A DNA stretch of 64,000 nucleotides from NCBI GenBank assembly GCA_034440635.1, contig JAOTON010001137.1:62001-126000 (forward strand), written 5' to 3'. The notes beneath the pieces are model-generated. The model saw only the letters and a program-made list of their open reading frames with translations. It did no database searches and had not been told where the DNA came from. The translations under genes and the position numbers were made by a program. Numbering within the stretch: the first letter of the stretch is position 1; every line of letters starts with the position of its first letter. The DNA is from Lepas anatifera. Lineage: Eukaryota > Arthropoda > Thecostraca > Lepadidae. Shown here one piece after another: positions 1 to 11,900 of this stretch.

Positions 1-2417
1 ACCCAATCAAACCATTTTTGTCCTTGGGCTTGAAGGGCAATGATGCGACTCAATCATCATCATTGTTGGGTTTTTGGGTGCACCGACAGCTGGGTCATAT
101 GGCGCCCATAACATTAAATGAAGTACTGTGAGGGCTGCAACAGGTCAGGTGCTAATAAAAAGGAGGTTTATACCTAAAAAGTACTAACCCTGTGGTGTTA
201 CTAATTGTGTGTGCCTGCTACATAAATGAAGTGAGAAAAAACTACGAGGGTGAATAAATGACATTGAATGCGATACTCTTTAAAAAAGGTGATATTGTTG
301 CCACATCGACTGACGGCGACTCACCAACAAGGGACCCGAGTGAAAAATCTGCTGGGAAGTGAGCCCTCCTCTCAATCTCAAAGTCCCGGCAGTCAGTGAG
401 AACATGCTTAACCTTCGCCCGGGTGGGGGGGGTCTTTTTAGACCCCCCTCGGGTTTTTCCGAAGTGACCAAAAAACGGCGGCGCGCAGCGCCGCCAAACT
501 TGGTCTAGCTGTTCCTTCATCATTTTTACATCTTTCCTAAAAATTTTGGCTCAAGGTCATATCAGGTCAGGTCACCAGGTCAGGTGAAGTGACCTCACCT
601 CAAAAAATACTTAGGACGGCATAACTAAAAGAAGGGTTAATCGATCAAGTTGAAACTCATACCACATCTTGGGCCCACCAGGAGCTACAACATTTGTTCC
701 GGGATTTTTGATATTAGTGACCTAAGGTCATGTGCAGAGCATGACCTCCCCATTGACAATGCATGGGGAAAATCACGAAATGAGCTTTTCTCAGTAAGTA
801 TGGATGGAATCAACTTCAAACATCGGTTGCGACGTGCTCTTAGCCCATTTCTGAAGCTGATACCAAAATTTTTGACTTGTGACCTTTAAAAGGTCACCTT
901 AGGTCAAATAAGCATTTTTTGGTGTTTTTCTCTATAAATTTTGAATAAACTAAGATAGAGCTTTTATTTTGTCACCAAAGTGTTTGTATAGTCACTGGAA
1001 GTCAAATGATATACATCATGACTATACCAGGTCAAGTTGGGTCAGACCGTTGACCTGGGTCAGGTCAAATTCTTAGATTTGACCTGGCATAGCAATATCA
1101 TATATCATTCGATTTGTATTGACGAGAGGATTGCAATGGTGCATAAACTATGGCTGTATCTTGTTTGGTTGGGAAGCTATTAGCGAAAAAGTAAACGCCC
1201 TTATGCATGGGTGGCTATGGACATTCCCAAGAATATGCCCAATATTTAGCGACCTGTAGCTCCCTAGGCTTTGACCTGACACGAAAATTAATGCCACTGT
1301 AATGAAAGCGCATCTCAAGAGCTTTCGAATGGTGTTGGAAAAATGTTTCTAGCTATCATAGTTTCTGAGGTATAGGAGGTTTTCTTAGTACACCTCATAT
1401 TAGCGATTTTGACCTATTTTGACCTCTGGTGACCTTGGTATTGACCTGACAAGAAAAATGACCGAAGTATTTTCGATATCATTTTCAAAGAGCTTTCGAT
1501 TGCCGTTTTGCGCTTTTTTCTAGCTCTCTTAGTTTTTGAGATCGTGGGGGGTCTTTTTAGCCCCCCCCACCAGGGCGAAGGTGGCTCGTACCCGCCACCG
1601 GGGCAAGGGTTAACAGAGAGGTGTTCCCCACATCGCGGGCACTCCGGTGGCTCCTCTCCTCTCAGAAGGAACGAGTGAGTGGAGTGTGTGTGTCCTATAC
1701 GCAATCTGGCTAAAACAACCTCGTCCGTTCTGCACCTGGCACTGGCCGATGACCACGCGCCGATCCTGGACTTCATAAGGCGCAATTTGGAGCCCTTGGG
1801 ATCATTGTCCCATCTCCGTTGCCAAGACTCGAATGCGTACTGCCTGATGGCAGGGAAACAGTCAGAGTAAGGCACTTTTATTCCTGACGGCACGATACCC
1901 CGTGACGCATCCTTCACCGCAGTGTCACATTGCTCATTGCCAGGCACTCCCACGTGGCTGGGCACCCATGCCAGTGTTAATTGTTTTTGTTGGCAGTGTG
2001 CTCTGTGCATCTTATTCCGAATAAGTTCCAGAATATATGACGATGAGGGATGAAAATCAAATGATGTTAGTGCTTGCAAAGACGACAGTGAGTCAGTAAA
2101 TACAACGTATTTGCGTCTCCTCGACCGCAACACCTGGTCTAAAACTCGGAAGATAGCGTAAAGTTCAGCAGTAAAAACTGATGCCGTCACAAGGAGTGTA
2201 TAACGTTTTTCAATTCCATCACTTACGCACATCCGACACCGCTCTCCGTCTTAGATCCGTCTGTATAATAGATCTCAAAACCTGAATACATGTCATTTAC
2301 GTGTTCCCAGAAAATCTGCCGGACCGCAACAGGCGGCAGATTCTTGGTCTTAACAAGCAAACTGGTGTCCACCTGAGGCTCTGGGAGAGTCCATGGTTCT
2401 AATAAGGGATTCTGCAA
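1..2417 (-). mobile_element. RNase H-bearing LINE (I/Jockey-like), 3' part, decayed and split by a TTAA element
   Basis: Read on the minus strand, the region about 2417-1614 encodes an RNase H domain: YTDGSK, TAELYAI, FTDSLSSL and WVPSHVG carry the acidic and His positions. One frame break near 2225 splits it. After a C-P-R-C-G finger start at about 1640 the frame is cut by an inserted element (408-1613). It resumes at 407 with the H-x4-C half (KHVLTDC) and stops near 242. Positions 1-241 are probably its 3' UTR, with a minus-strand end outside the window. Sequence beyond 2417 towards the RT domain is not recognisable. Such LINEs copy by target-primed reverse transcription; this one is dead. 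Confidence 0.8.
408..1613 (+). mobile_element. TTAA-flanked 1.2-kb non-autonomous element, copy A (piggyBac-like termini)
   Basis: Bounded by TTAA on both sides. The left end is TTAACCTTCGCCCGGGTGGG; the right end, read inward, is TTAACCCTTGCCCCGGTGGC, giving imperfect terminal inverted repeats. Removing it with one TTAA restores the LINE reading frame. It encodes no transposase. Its interior has a GC palindrome near 477-495 (GGCGGCGCGCAGCGCCGCC) and many AGGTCA / TGACCT words. Confidence 0.82.
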
Positions 2418-3825
2418 AGTCTCAACCTGTTATGCGACTCAATGGACATCTTCAAGTATCTGTGCAGAAATATGTTAGGCCACGATACTTCCATCTATGG
2501 CATCTAAACTTGCTAAAACCTGGGTATGGCGTCTGCCCAGGTACTTTTGCGTTATTAGACGAAGGTTGGTGATCTGGGGTGAAGCCCGTAAAATCGGCAT
2601 GACCGCTCTCTGTTGCCTCATTACCCAGTTGCCTCTCAGCCGATAACTGTTGAGTTCGGGTGAGGGGCGGGCGGGGCGGTGCCCATAGCAGGCGCGCGGC
2701 CCGACTATCCAGCGCCGTTCCCACCACCAGCGGGGAAAGTGTGATCAGTGGCGTGGGTTTCCTTTCCCGTGTGACGTATTGGGTCAGAAATGGGACGCTG
2801 ATACCCTCTAACCGGTCAAGTGGAGCCCTCGGTAGGGGCCGAGCGGATCACAACCGCCGTACATGTGCTGTGAACAACACGGCACGGTTCTGGGTGACAG
2901 GTCAAGGCTCGCCTGATATCAATGACCTGTCGCGCTCTAATGGATCCGTTGATTGCTTCAGTGAGGGGGAGGAGTGGGGGCATTCATCACGGGTGTGGGC
3001 CATACTACCTCATAAACCGCACATCGGCAGTGCGGGGACAGGGAACCCGAGCTGGCCCAGAGCTGGTGCAAAACTAGGCTTTCTCAGTATTAAGTGGTTG
3101 GCAAATGAAAGTGCGCATTGGCGGATACAGGGGCTAGGGGCTCAAGCCCCCTCTCCCGAAATTTCAGAGCCCCTTTAGTTAATGCTTAGCCAGAGGCTGA
3201 TCCAAGGCAATGGCAAGGACTCGCGGTCTACCCAACACTGTGGGATTTGGAACACTGCGCCAGACCCCATAGATTTGCAGCTGTGGGGTTCATGGCCCCT
3301 ATGGTGGTGACGCTTCTTATCTGAACCCTGTGTGAAATAAGCCATCGCTGCTATGACTCTGTATATTTCATTTTGCTTTGCTAGCTTCTCTCAGTTACCC
3401 CGCGTTAATGGAAAATACAGTTAAAGTCGCAGTCAGTGAACGCTTAGTTTTCGTGCGTCTTGTTTTAACTGGCTCCCTCAGGTGTCATTTTGTTGTGTGT
3501 GCCATCTGCATACTGGATGTATCGATTTTGCTGTGCCGGGCGTATTGCCGAGAAGTTACCAACCAAAACTACTGAAAACCTAGTGATCCTGATACTTGAG
3601 TCTATCTGCTGGTAAGACCAGCCTTCTGTGTGGCACTGGTCGGCAGCTGTATAGCTGCGACCTCAGTGTCGCGCCAGGCTGTTCGGGGTGCGTCCAGAGT
3701 GCAGGATGTGCCCGATAGATTGGAACAATTGGTGCTGCTCTGGGTGCAATTGTCGGTGGTTTCCGCCAGCTGCCTGTCGGAAGGCAACTACTCGCCGTTT
3801 AGCGGGCCGCGGTCCGCAAAACACT
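2418..3825. other. No recognised gene
   Basis: Open frames here are short and without family motifs. A lone hAT-like end lies near 3117. The RT part of the upstream LINE is not visible. Confidence 0.6.
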
Positions 3826-4197
3826 GTGTGGCACCTTCATGATGGTGATTTGAACTGAGATAGCCAGAATGAAGAGCAGACCGTAAAGCCTTTCATTTCT
3901 TTCGGCCTAGATGTCACCATTTGCGGAGAAAAAGGGATTTGAAAGAGCGTATCCCAACCTTCCTAGCCCCGCCCCGGCCCCAGCCACCACCAAGGACGCG
4001 CCGCGCGGCCTAACGGCTCATCGGGGAAGGGAAGGGGAGGCGTGAGTCCAGTCGGTTCAAAAGGGAGGGGTCTCTTTGTCCCTATAAAGTTACCTAGTTC
4101 TGAAAGAAACAAAATATGCAATTGGACATTTTTCGGGCATTCCTTATGCGGTTGGTATCTCAGTTCAAAGCCCACGAAGGTGTCACATTCCCTTTAA
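3826..4197. mobile_element. Degenerate TTAA MITE, 450-bp family
   Basis: Left end GTGTGGCACCTTCATGATGG, internal 'aactgagatagcc', and right end AAGGTGTCACATTCCCTTTAA. The left TTAA is lost. Confidence 0.6.
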
Positions 4198-4859
4198 AAG
4201 GGACTTCCCATTCCGTCCATTCTGTAAAGACCGCGTGCTTATCTTGTAAGGTATGGACTACGTACCATAACCTGAATGGTACACAGCCCTAAAGTCTATA
4301 GGCTGTAATGGGACTGTGTACGGACGCTGGAGTAAGGGTGCGCTGCCGGATGTATTCTCCAGTTGATTTGTGTGCTCGAGTTGGTGCTGTTTATGACCGT
4401 CTGACGCGTGCATGCTCGTGGTTGCAGGGCTGTCAGCGTGGACTCCGGCGGCGTCCCAGCGACCCTGCAATACTGAAGGTATGTCCAGTACAGAGGAGTG
4501 GTGTAAACTGCCCACTTGCACTGCATTACAACAGCAGCTCTGACACCATCGTCAGTCTGTTAACACGCGCAGTGGAGGGGGAATACTTAAGTGCTCCCCT
4601 CCCACCTATGTTTCCGAGGAGGTCGGGGAACCGCAGCAGCCAGAAAACGTTGCTTGGCTACATTTGAGATTGTTCATGAGCGCGTCCATTGATTAAAGAA
4701 TTGGCAAAATTGGTCCCTATTTTTTTCTTCTAGTCTTTCAAAGTCAGACCATTCTTTTGAGACCGTAACAATTACGCAGTCGCACCAGTTCGCATGCACT
4801 GTAGACCGAGTGGTGCCGTAATAAGGCCATCTAATCGGAATTATATGTCAAGGTGGCCT

Positions 4860-6310
4860 CACATCAAGGTCAAGACCAAAGGTCACAGTGCATGGTCCTA
4901 CAAGCATTTTCAAGGGCATTGAACCCAGTGTTTCGGACAGATGGCACGGACGTTTGTTATGCTATGAATTCATAATTCAGGATACTCAATGTCAAGATCT
5001 TTTTTCACATGTATTTAGCAAAACACGTCAAAGCGGATGTCCATCACTTCACGTCGTAACAAATTACTACGTCCTTCATTCACTATACGCTCTGTCAGCA
5101 CAGGATAACCGATGTGTCACCCCCCCCGCCCACCTCCCCTGCACGTTCAAGAACCATTCCTTTCCACATCGTATCAAACAAAACAGACAAGTCCAGTTTG
5201 TCAGCGTTTGGGTTTTCTCAATAATTTATAACACAAGTTGACCTTGTTCTCCAAGAAAGGGCGCCCATTCCCGATTAAACTTGGCAATCTGCCCATTTTT
5301 TGTTGCGCTATATTCTTCCATTTTGAAATTTTTGGCAAGGATTTTCATAAAAGCATCGATTCTGATTTGACCACCAATGAAATATTGATTAGCAATATAT
5401 TGTTTAGCACTTAGAACGATGAAGCTAACGACATCCAAGGTCGACAGAGAACCAAACATTACATTATTCGCGTTGGGAATGAACTTGTGGGGGGCTGATA
5501 GGTTTTTATTAATTTTAAAGTCATTGCATCCCAAAAGTATCGAGCATCACCGCATTCCAAGAAAAGATGCTGCGTTGTCTCAACTTCGCCACAGTTGCTA
5601 CAGAACGGGTCTGGGACAACATTTCTAATACACAAGTAACGTCTGGTAGGAAAGTATCTATGTATTAGTCTAAACTGAAGGGACTGAAGCTTTGTTGACC
5701 TGGTTATTTTGAAAGGCATTTCAAATATTTTACGCCAATATTTCCCAAAATTGGTTCCTTCACCTTGCCATTTTCTTTGGGCATTAGGGGTTGTGTCTTC
5801 CAGCCATTGAATGAAAAAGAACTTTGGCTTTATGTGTTTGAAATTCACATCTACCCCTCCTATATTGATCAAATACCCTACCTCACGTTCTTCAGGTTTC
5901 AACGCTGCAGTTCCCGTTATTATCCTTCTCCACTCTAGTGGAATCGCTTGATTCCAAGCATAATAGGTCAGGGGATCAATGCTTACCGCTGGATACTCAA
6001 TGTCAAGATCAGAGGTCTTTTGTCAAGGTCAAACCAACCTCTCCCACCTAAAGGGTGCTGTAGTGCCAGTTATATTGTACATTATTGGTAGTATGCCTTA
6101 TTGTTATCTCACAGGCTAGTGACCTTGAATGACCTTGTCCTCAAACTTTCGAAGGATATTGTGTGAGACTTTCCTTCAATGACCTTAGTCGGCTTTCAGT
6201 GTATTCATGGCTCCTTCTAGCATAATCACGGCATTTCCCAATAGACCTCCAGCGTGGCCCAGATTTGACCTTGACGGCCTCGTTTGACCTTGAAGATATT
6301 GACCCGGGGA
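4860..6310. repeat. Older repeat rich in TGACCTTGA words, host of the LINE insertion
   Basis: The sequence either side of the LINE has many TGACCTT / AAGGTCA words (for example near 4862, 6023, 6120, 6265 and 6287). Boundaries are not resolved. Confidence 0.5.
4980..6010 (-). mobile_element. 5'-truncated LINE (L1/Tx1-like) with 20-bp target-site duplication
   Basis: A perfect 20-bp direct repeat ggatactcaatgtcaagatc flanks it at 4980-4999 and 5991-6010. Inside, on the minus strand, the element ends in A6 (T run at 5000-5005). It encodes the C-terminal zinc-binding part: KLQSLQFRLIHRYFPTRRYL, then C-S-N-C-G and QHLFLECGDARYFW, then a segment starting NNVMFGSLS with one frame break near 5500. 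No RT domain remains. Confidence 0.88.
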
Positions 6311-7754
6311 AATTAAGACTGGCTATAAAGTAGATCACCATGGTCCCCGCTCACCCCCGAATGGGCGTTTTTATAACCTTGGTTTCCTAAATCTCGGGGG
6401 GGGGGTGGGTCACTTTTGGACCCATCCAGTGCGCGATGATGCCAGACCCCTCTCCACTGCGCGTGTCAAACAGACACCCGAACTTTTGCTTGTGTGCTGG
6501 GCAATGCCCAGGATCTTCACGCCTTCTCTTTCTCTAAAGTCAGTGCTATATATTACTGCGGGGCTCGGAAGGTAAATTGTATAAACCGAGGTTGGTTGAA
6601 TTTCCGGCGCGGCCGAGGCCGTGCCGGGTTTACACCGGGGGTTTACGGGCCTCGTGGTGTTTTTACAGCCCGTAGTTTGTAGGATTAGTTTGAAGTAGAC
6701 ATATTGGTGTCCTGTTTTTTGGAGATATAATGATGGGTGATGACCGGTAAAAAGATCGAAGGACACTGAAGCCGTCGAGGACAACAAGTAAGAAAATCTA
6801 AGACTACTTCTGGTATATTGGAGATCTTTCTGGGATTTGGCGGGATCTGCTGCCTTCCGAAATGAACTGATGCGTCTGCCGCTTTTGTTGATGAACGAAG
6901 GATGGAAGGTTTGTATTCCATCAAATATGTCTGCCTGACCTAAGTACTTGGAAATAACTACCTAGTGTTTGGAAGTATCGTATTAAGGAAGCGGATGGTA
7001 AAAATGTCTTTCAGTACAGGACGAATTCCGGTATGTTTTCAAACATGTCAGTTTCACTTGTGTCGAAATGCCAGGACACGCGATAAGTGGACATGAGGCT
7101 TAAATCAGACAAAACGGGACCTAAAATTTGGCTCCAGTGTTTGTGTCGATTTCTATGTCTGTGACCGCTATCAGTGACTTTGGTAGCGAGCCTGGTGGAG
7201 TTGTTAGAGAAGAGCGGCACCAGTCGCCTGCCTGTCCCTACTCCCCAGGGGTGCAATGCTGGGAACCCGGGAACTTTGTTGAGCGTGACGCGCGGGGTTA
7301 TGCTGACTGAAGCCATGCGTGGTCGGACACCAAGCTACGTTAAAATTGTTGCATTATCTTAACCATATACTCGAAATAATTTTAATGAAATATTGCTGAC
7401 ACAGACGCATTGTTCGATCTGTTGCAACCTAAACTCATTGAGCCGACTTGTTGAGCGCTGAACTCACCGATGACAGTAGATAGCTGGATGTGAAGCCTAC
7501 GTAATAGGGATACCTGAACCGTTAGTCTGGAAATATTTAACTCAGTAACACACTGCATACGTTTTGATGTTAACGTATCGCTAAGATTCCGTAGCGTCCT
7601 GTTTGTGCGGTCTTCTGAGCTCTCTCTCGTAACTCGCGTCGCTGCCGACGGAGCTGGAGGAGCTCCTGCCCAGCGCCCAAGCACGGCTGCTCCGGCTGAC
7701 CGGTCATCCAGCGGCGCAGACCGATGCCCTTCACCCGCCGTCCATGTGTTCTTG
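6311..7754. other. No recognised gene; possible site of unseen first exon(s)
   Basis: I looked here and in 8085-8818 for a signal-peptide exon ending with one leftover base, as exon 1 requires, and found none convincing. Confidence 0.5.
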
Positions 7755-8084
7755 TTAAGAAGAATGTGACACATTTACAAAGGGGGTTTGCACTGAGATC
7801 GCTGTGTTTAGAGCATATCGATGATTCTGGTATTTATATTTCATTTATACCAGAACCCACCAGTTGCCAGTGAAACGGCGCGTTTTTTTAGCGCTCTGAA
7901 CCTGTGCTATTTCACTGCAAATGGTGGGTTCTCGGATAGATGAAGTATCAATACCAGAATGTCTCAGTTGATTATGCCCTTCACGCCTTTTCTGAGATAA
8001 AAATATGAAAGCAGGAGTTTTCGGCATGATCTATGCGACTGGTATCTCACTCCAAATTCCCTGAAGGTGCCATACTCTATTTAA
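7755..8084. mobile_element. Degenerate TTAA MITE, same TIR type
   Basis: Left TTAAGAAGAATGTGACACATT is an imperfect match to the right end read inward (TTAAATAGAGTATGGCACCT). Diverged and about 330 bp. Confidence 0.5.
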
Positions 8085-8522
8085 CTTGACCATCGTCCAT
8101 CGTCTCCGTCTCCTTGGTAAGCGTTTACCGAGGTTGTGTGACTGGGGATTTGTCTTTCAACCTGCCAGTTCACTCCGCTGAATTGGGCCGGGAGAACTCA
8201 GAAGTGCTGCCTCTTGTGAGGGCTTAGGAGCACATATTGGGATTAGTTGAATGATGGCAATAAACCCATTGATATCTCGAATCAACTAGATAAGATTGTT
8301 GCTCGCTTTCCTGCTCTGTACACTTAAGCTTTCACAATGAGCAAGCGCTATCGCTCATTGTCACGGGTACTGTTCTTACTTTGACTTTTCCGCCGTAAAA
8401 AATCGACAAGTATCACGACATGCCAAGACATATTTCTCAGTCCAAGATGCCCCGGCGTCACAGTTAGCGAAGGATGTGGCTTGTAGCGCGGTGTTTTGCC
8501 AAGCCTTGCAGGAGCCATAGGC

Positions 8523-8648
<126 letters not shown>

Positions 8649-8818
8649 ATATATGGAGCCAAACCTGAACCAAATTTTATATAGTGCGCGTACGTATTAC
8701 TTGTATTGGATTTCATAGCTCGGCGCCCAGTCCAGGTTTGCTAGATCACGGGTGTCCCAGACGTTCCATCAGCCCGCCATGTGAGCGCCATTCTTACGAG
8801 CGCGCACCGTGTTTCCAG

Positions 8819-8973
8819 ACGAGTACCTGAACGCCGCGGGTAACTTTGAGTACGTGTACAACGCGTCGGTGGACATCCAGCACACAGCCGGAGGCCGGAC
8901 GTCCACGGCCGGCTTCTCCTTCAGCTGTGCCGTCATCATCAACGGCGAACAGCCCTGCTTCTACAGCCTCAAG
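8819..8973 (+). CDS. LLTP exon 1 (first recognised): N-terminal beta-barrel
   Basis: Acceptor tttccag at 8812-8818 and donor gtacgc at 8974. Two bases complete a codon from an unseen upstream exon, then 51 codons end in phase 0. The peptide runs from EYLNAAGNFEYVYNASVD to GEQPCFYSLK. It resembles the Y-x-Y-x-Y strand and the C-x-x-x-L-K end of the LLTP N-terminal barrel. It contains one N-glycosylation sequon (NAS). The signal peptide must lie upstream. Confidence 0.85.
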
Positions 8974-11900
8974 GTACGCCCTGCTCCTGCCGAGTGCTGG
9001 GGATGTGGGAAGATTTTACTGTCGTGAAGTTTAGGCATAAGCAGTAGCGACTTATTATGCTAGTGATGTGCATTTCATATGTTTTTGCCGACTCTCGTAA
9101 TATGTCTATGCTTCTCGTCACCAATTTCAGTATAATGTTTCAGCATTGTATGTGAGTGGACAGTCAGTCCCCTCGCCGTTCAGCGGTAGTTACGCTCCAG
9201 GCTAGTTGCCGCCCTCCTGCTGAGGCTGCTGTGCCGCTGGGCGCGGTGGGCTGCCGTGACGCGCCGCTCCCCCTCTCCGGCAGCTCGCAACCTGCCGGCT
9301 CGATGACCGCGCTGATCACCCCGATCGGGCGGGTCGCCACCACAGCTTCAACCGGCTCCTCAAACGGTCAGTCCGCCGCAATCAATCGCCACTGTAGACA
9401 CCCGCTGCCTGATTGGTGCGAGACTGCTGATGGGCAGTGTTGCGCCGCGACACGGTTTGAACTGAGGCCTTAGCCTTTAAGAACATGCCGCGAAAACTGG
9501 TTTCACGTTATGCTCTGGAAGGGTTGTGCCCTCCCGGTGACACCCACCAGTGCCGATGTGAAGCGGCCCTGACACTTTCCCGGTCGGGCTGGGACATTGC
9601 CTCACCTGAGAGCTGCCGCAGCTCGCATTGCCAGCTCACGGAGGCTACCGACCGCTGCCGGTTCCCGGTACCGGATGATAACGTCACAGCTGTGTGACGT
9701 CAGCAGCGTCACCGTCCCGCCGTTCAAACCTGTTTTTACGCTGTGAGAAGGCCTCACGTGCGGCGGATGTGGATGAATGGGAAGACGGGGGCGGAACGGA
9801 ACGGGCGGGGCCTGCGATGCATTTCACTGTGACAGATGCAGGAAAAGAGCAGCGCCAAACGAGCGGTGATTCTGTTTTCCTCTGTAGCCCGAACGTTGGT
9901 AGTCGTTGGACGCCAGCCCGAAGCGGCCCTAAAACGGCCGCAGCAGGAGCCTGCCTCAGGCAATACTAAGGACAAAATCTGTACATCTATCTCAGTACAC
10001 TACCGAGAAGATGCGATGCCTTCTCATGATCTTGATGAAGTTTTTCTGACAACTTTGTTTTCAAATTTCTTTCGTCCCCTCCTGGGGTTTTCTACGAAGT
10101 CCTCTCCCCATCGCGCTATCTCTTCGCTTTATGTACCCCGTATGTCTGCCTATCTCTCCGCCACTTTCTGTACCACATCTGACTGCCTATCTCTCCGTCG
10201 CTTGATGTACTACATCTGGCTATCTCTCCGTCGCGTTATGTACCACATCTGATTGCCTATCTCTCCGTCTTTTTATTTACTACATCTGATTGCCTGTCTC
10301 TCCGTCGTCTTATTTACCACATCTGATTGCCTATATCTCTGTCACTTTATGTACCACTTTTGTCTAGAATGATCATTTAAATGAGTTTGTCCCCTTTTAA
10401 ATGATCATATTATGAATCTTTTAGGGCAGTTAAATGCTCAGAAATATGTACTTAATAGGGATGTTTCAGGAACCAATTCACATGGTTCAGGCACCATGTT
10501 CAATGGAACCGTATTCATGTCTTGACAAAAAGCGCAGACAAAAGCCAGTAAGCAGTCCCGTATCTACAGCCTGAAGGTACGTAGCCTGTTCCTTGCGATT
10601 CCTGGGTATACCGTCATATGTTGCGTATTCAATTTTATCCACATTTACTCGGTGACACTTTTAAGATCCATGTTCCTCTTAAAGGGTATCAGCTTAAAGG
10701 GTTTGCCCGGACATGACGTAAGCCGACGTAAGATTAAACGAGACTGACTGCATTCTTTTTGTTGATGAACTCATGTACTACCATGCATTATGCTGCACCC
10801 CAGCATTCCAACCCCCTCCCTCCCCAGCCGAGTCATGCGTCAGGTTAGGGTTCGAGTCGGCCCGTGCCCACAGTAGCTGATGGGTGGACTCTATGTCCTG
10901 TGTTTTTGCTCTGCCATTCGATCATCTTGTTGCAAAAGGATCCCCGGTAGCTCCCACTTTTTCCCGGTTGAAGCAAAAATGAGAGGCGTTCCCTCCCAAG
11001 TACATGTATTGCCAGCTGAGTCCAAGGGACGGGGGCTGCCTTGGGACTGAGGAGAGCATGTGGAGCGGGGGGATGCGTGGGACAGGGTGGGTAGTCGGGG
11101 AGCGGGGGATGCGTGGGACGGGGTGGGTAGTCGAGGAGCGAGGGATGCGTGGGACAGAGTGTGTAGTCGAGGAGCGGGGGATGCGTGGGACAGAGCGTGT
11201 AGTCGAAGAGCGGGGGATGCGTAGGACGGAGTGTGTAGTCGAGGAGCGGGGGATGCGTGGGACAAAGTGGGTAGTGGAGGAGTGGGAGATGCATGGGACA
11301 GAGTGGGTAGTCGAGGAGCGGGGAATGCGTGGGACAGAGTGGGTAGTCGAGGAGCGGGGAATGCGTGGGACAGAGTGGGTAGTCGAGGAGCGGGGGGATA
11401 CGTGGAACGGAGTGTGTAGTCGAGGAGTGGGGGATGCGTGGGGCAGAGTGTGTAGTCGAGTATCGGGGGATGTGTGGGACAGAGTGGGTAGTCGAGGAGC
11501 GGGGGATACGTGGGACAGAGTGTGTAGTCGAGGAGCTGGGGATGCATGGGACAGAGTGGGTATTGGAGGAGCGGGGGATGCGTGGGACAGAGTGGGTAGT
11601 CGAGTAGCGGGGGATGCGTGGGACAGAGTGGGTAGTTGAGCGGGGGATACGTGGGACGGAGTGTGTAGTCGAGGAGTGGGGGATGCGTGGGGCAGAGTGT
11701 GTAGTCGAGTAGCGGGGGATGCGTGGGACAGAGTGGGTAGTCGAGGAGCGGGGGATACGTGGGACGGAGTGTGTAGTCGAGGAGCTGGGGATGCATGGGA
11801 CAGAGTGGGTATTGAAGGAGCGGGGGATACGTGGGACAGAGTGGGTAGTGGAGGAGCAGTGGATGCGTTGGACAGAGTGGGTAGTCGAGGAGCGGGAGAT

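Noticed and set aside
10845..10875. tRNA-like B-box (ggttcgagtc)
   Set aside because: No matching A-box and no cloverleaf can be formed around it.
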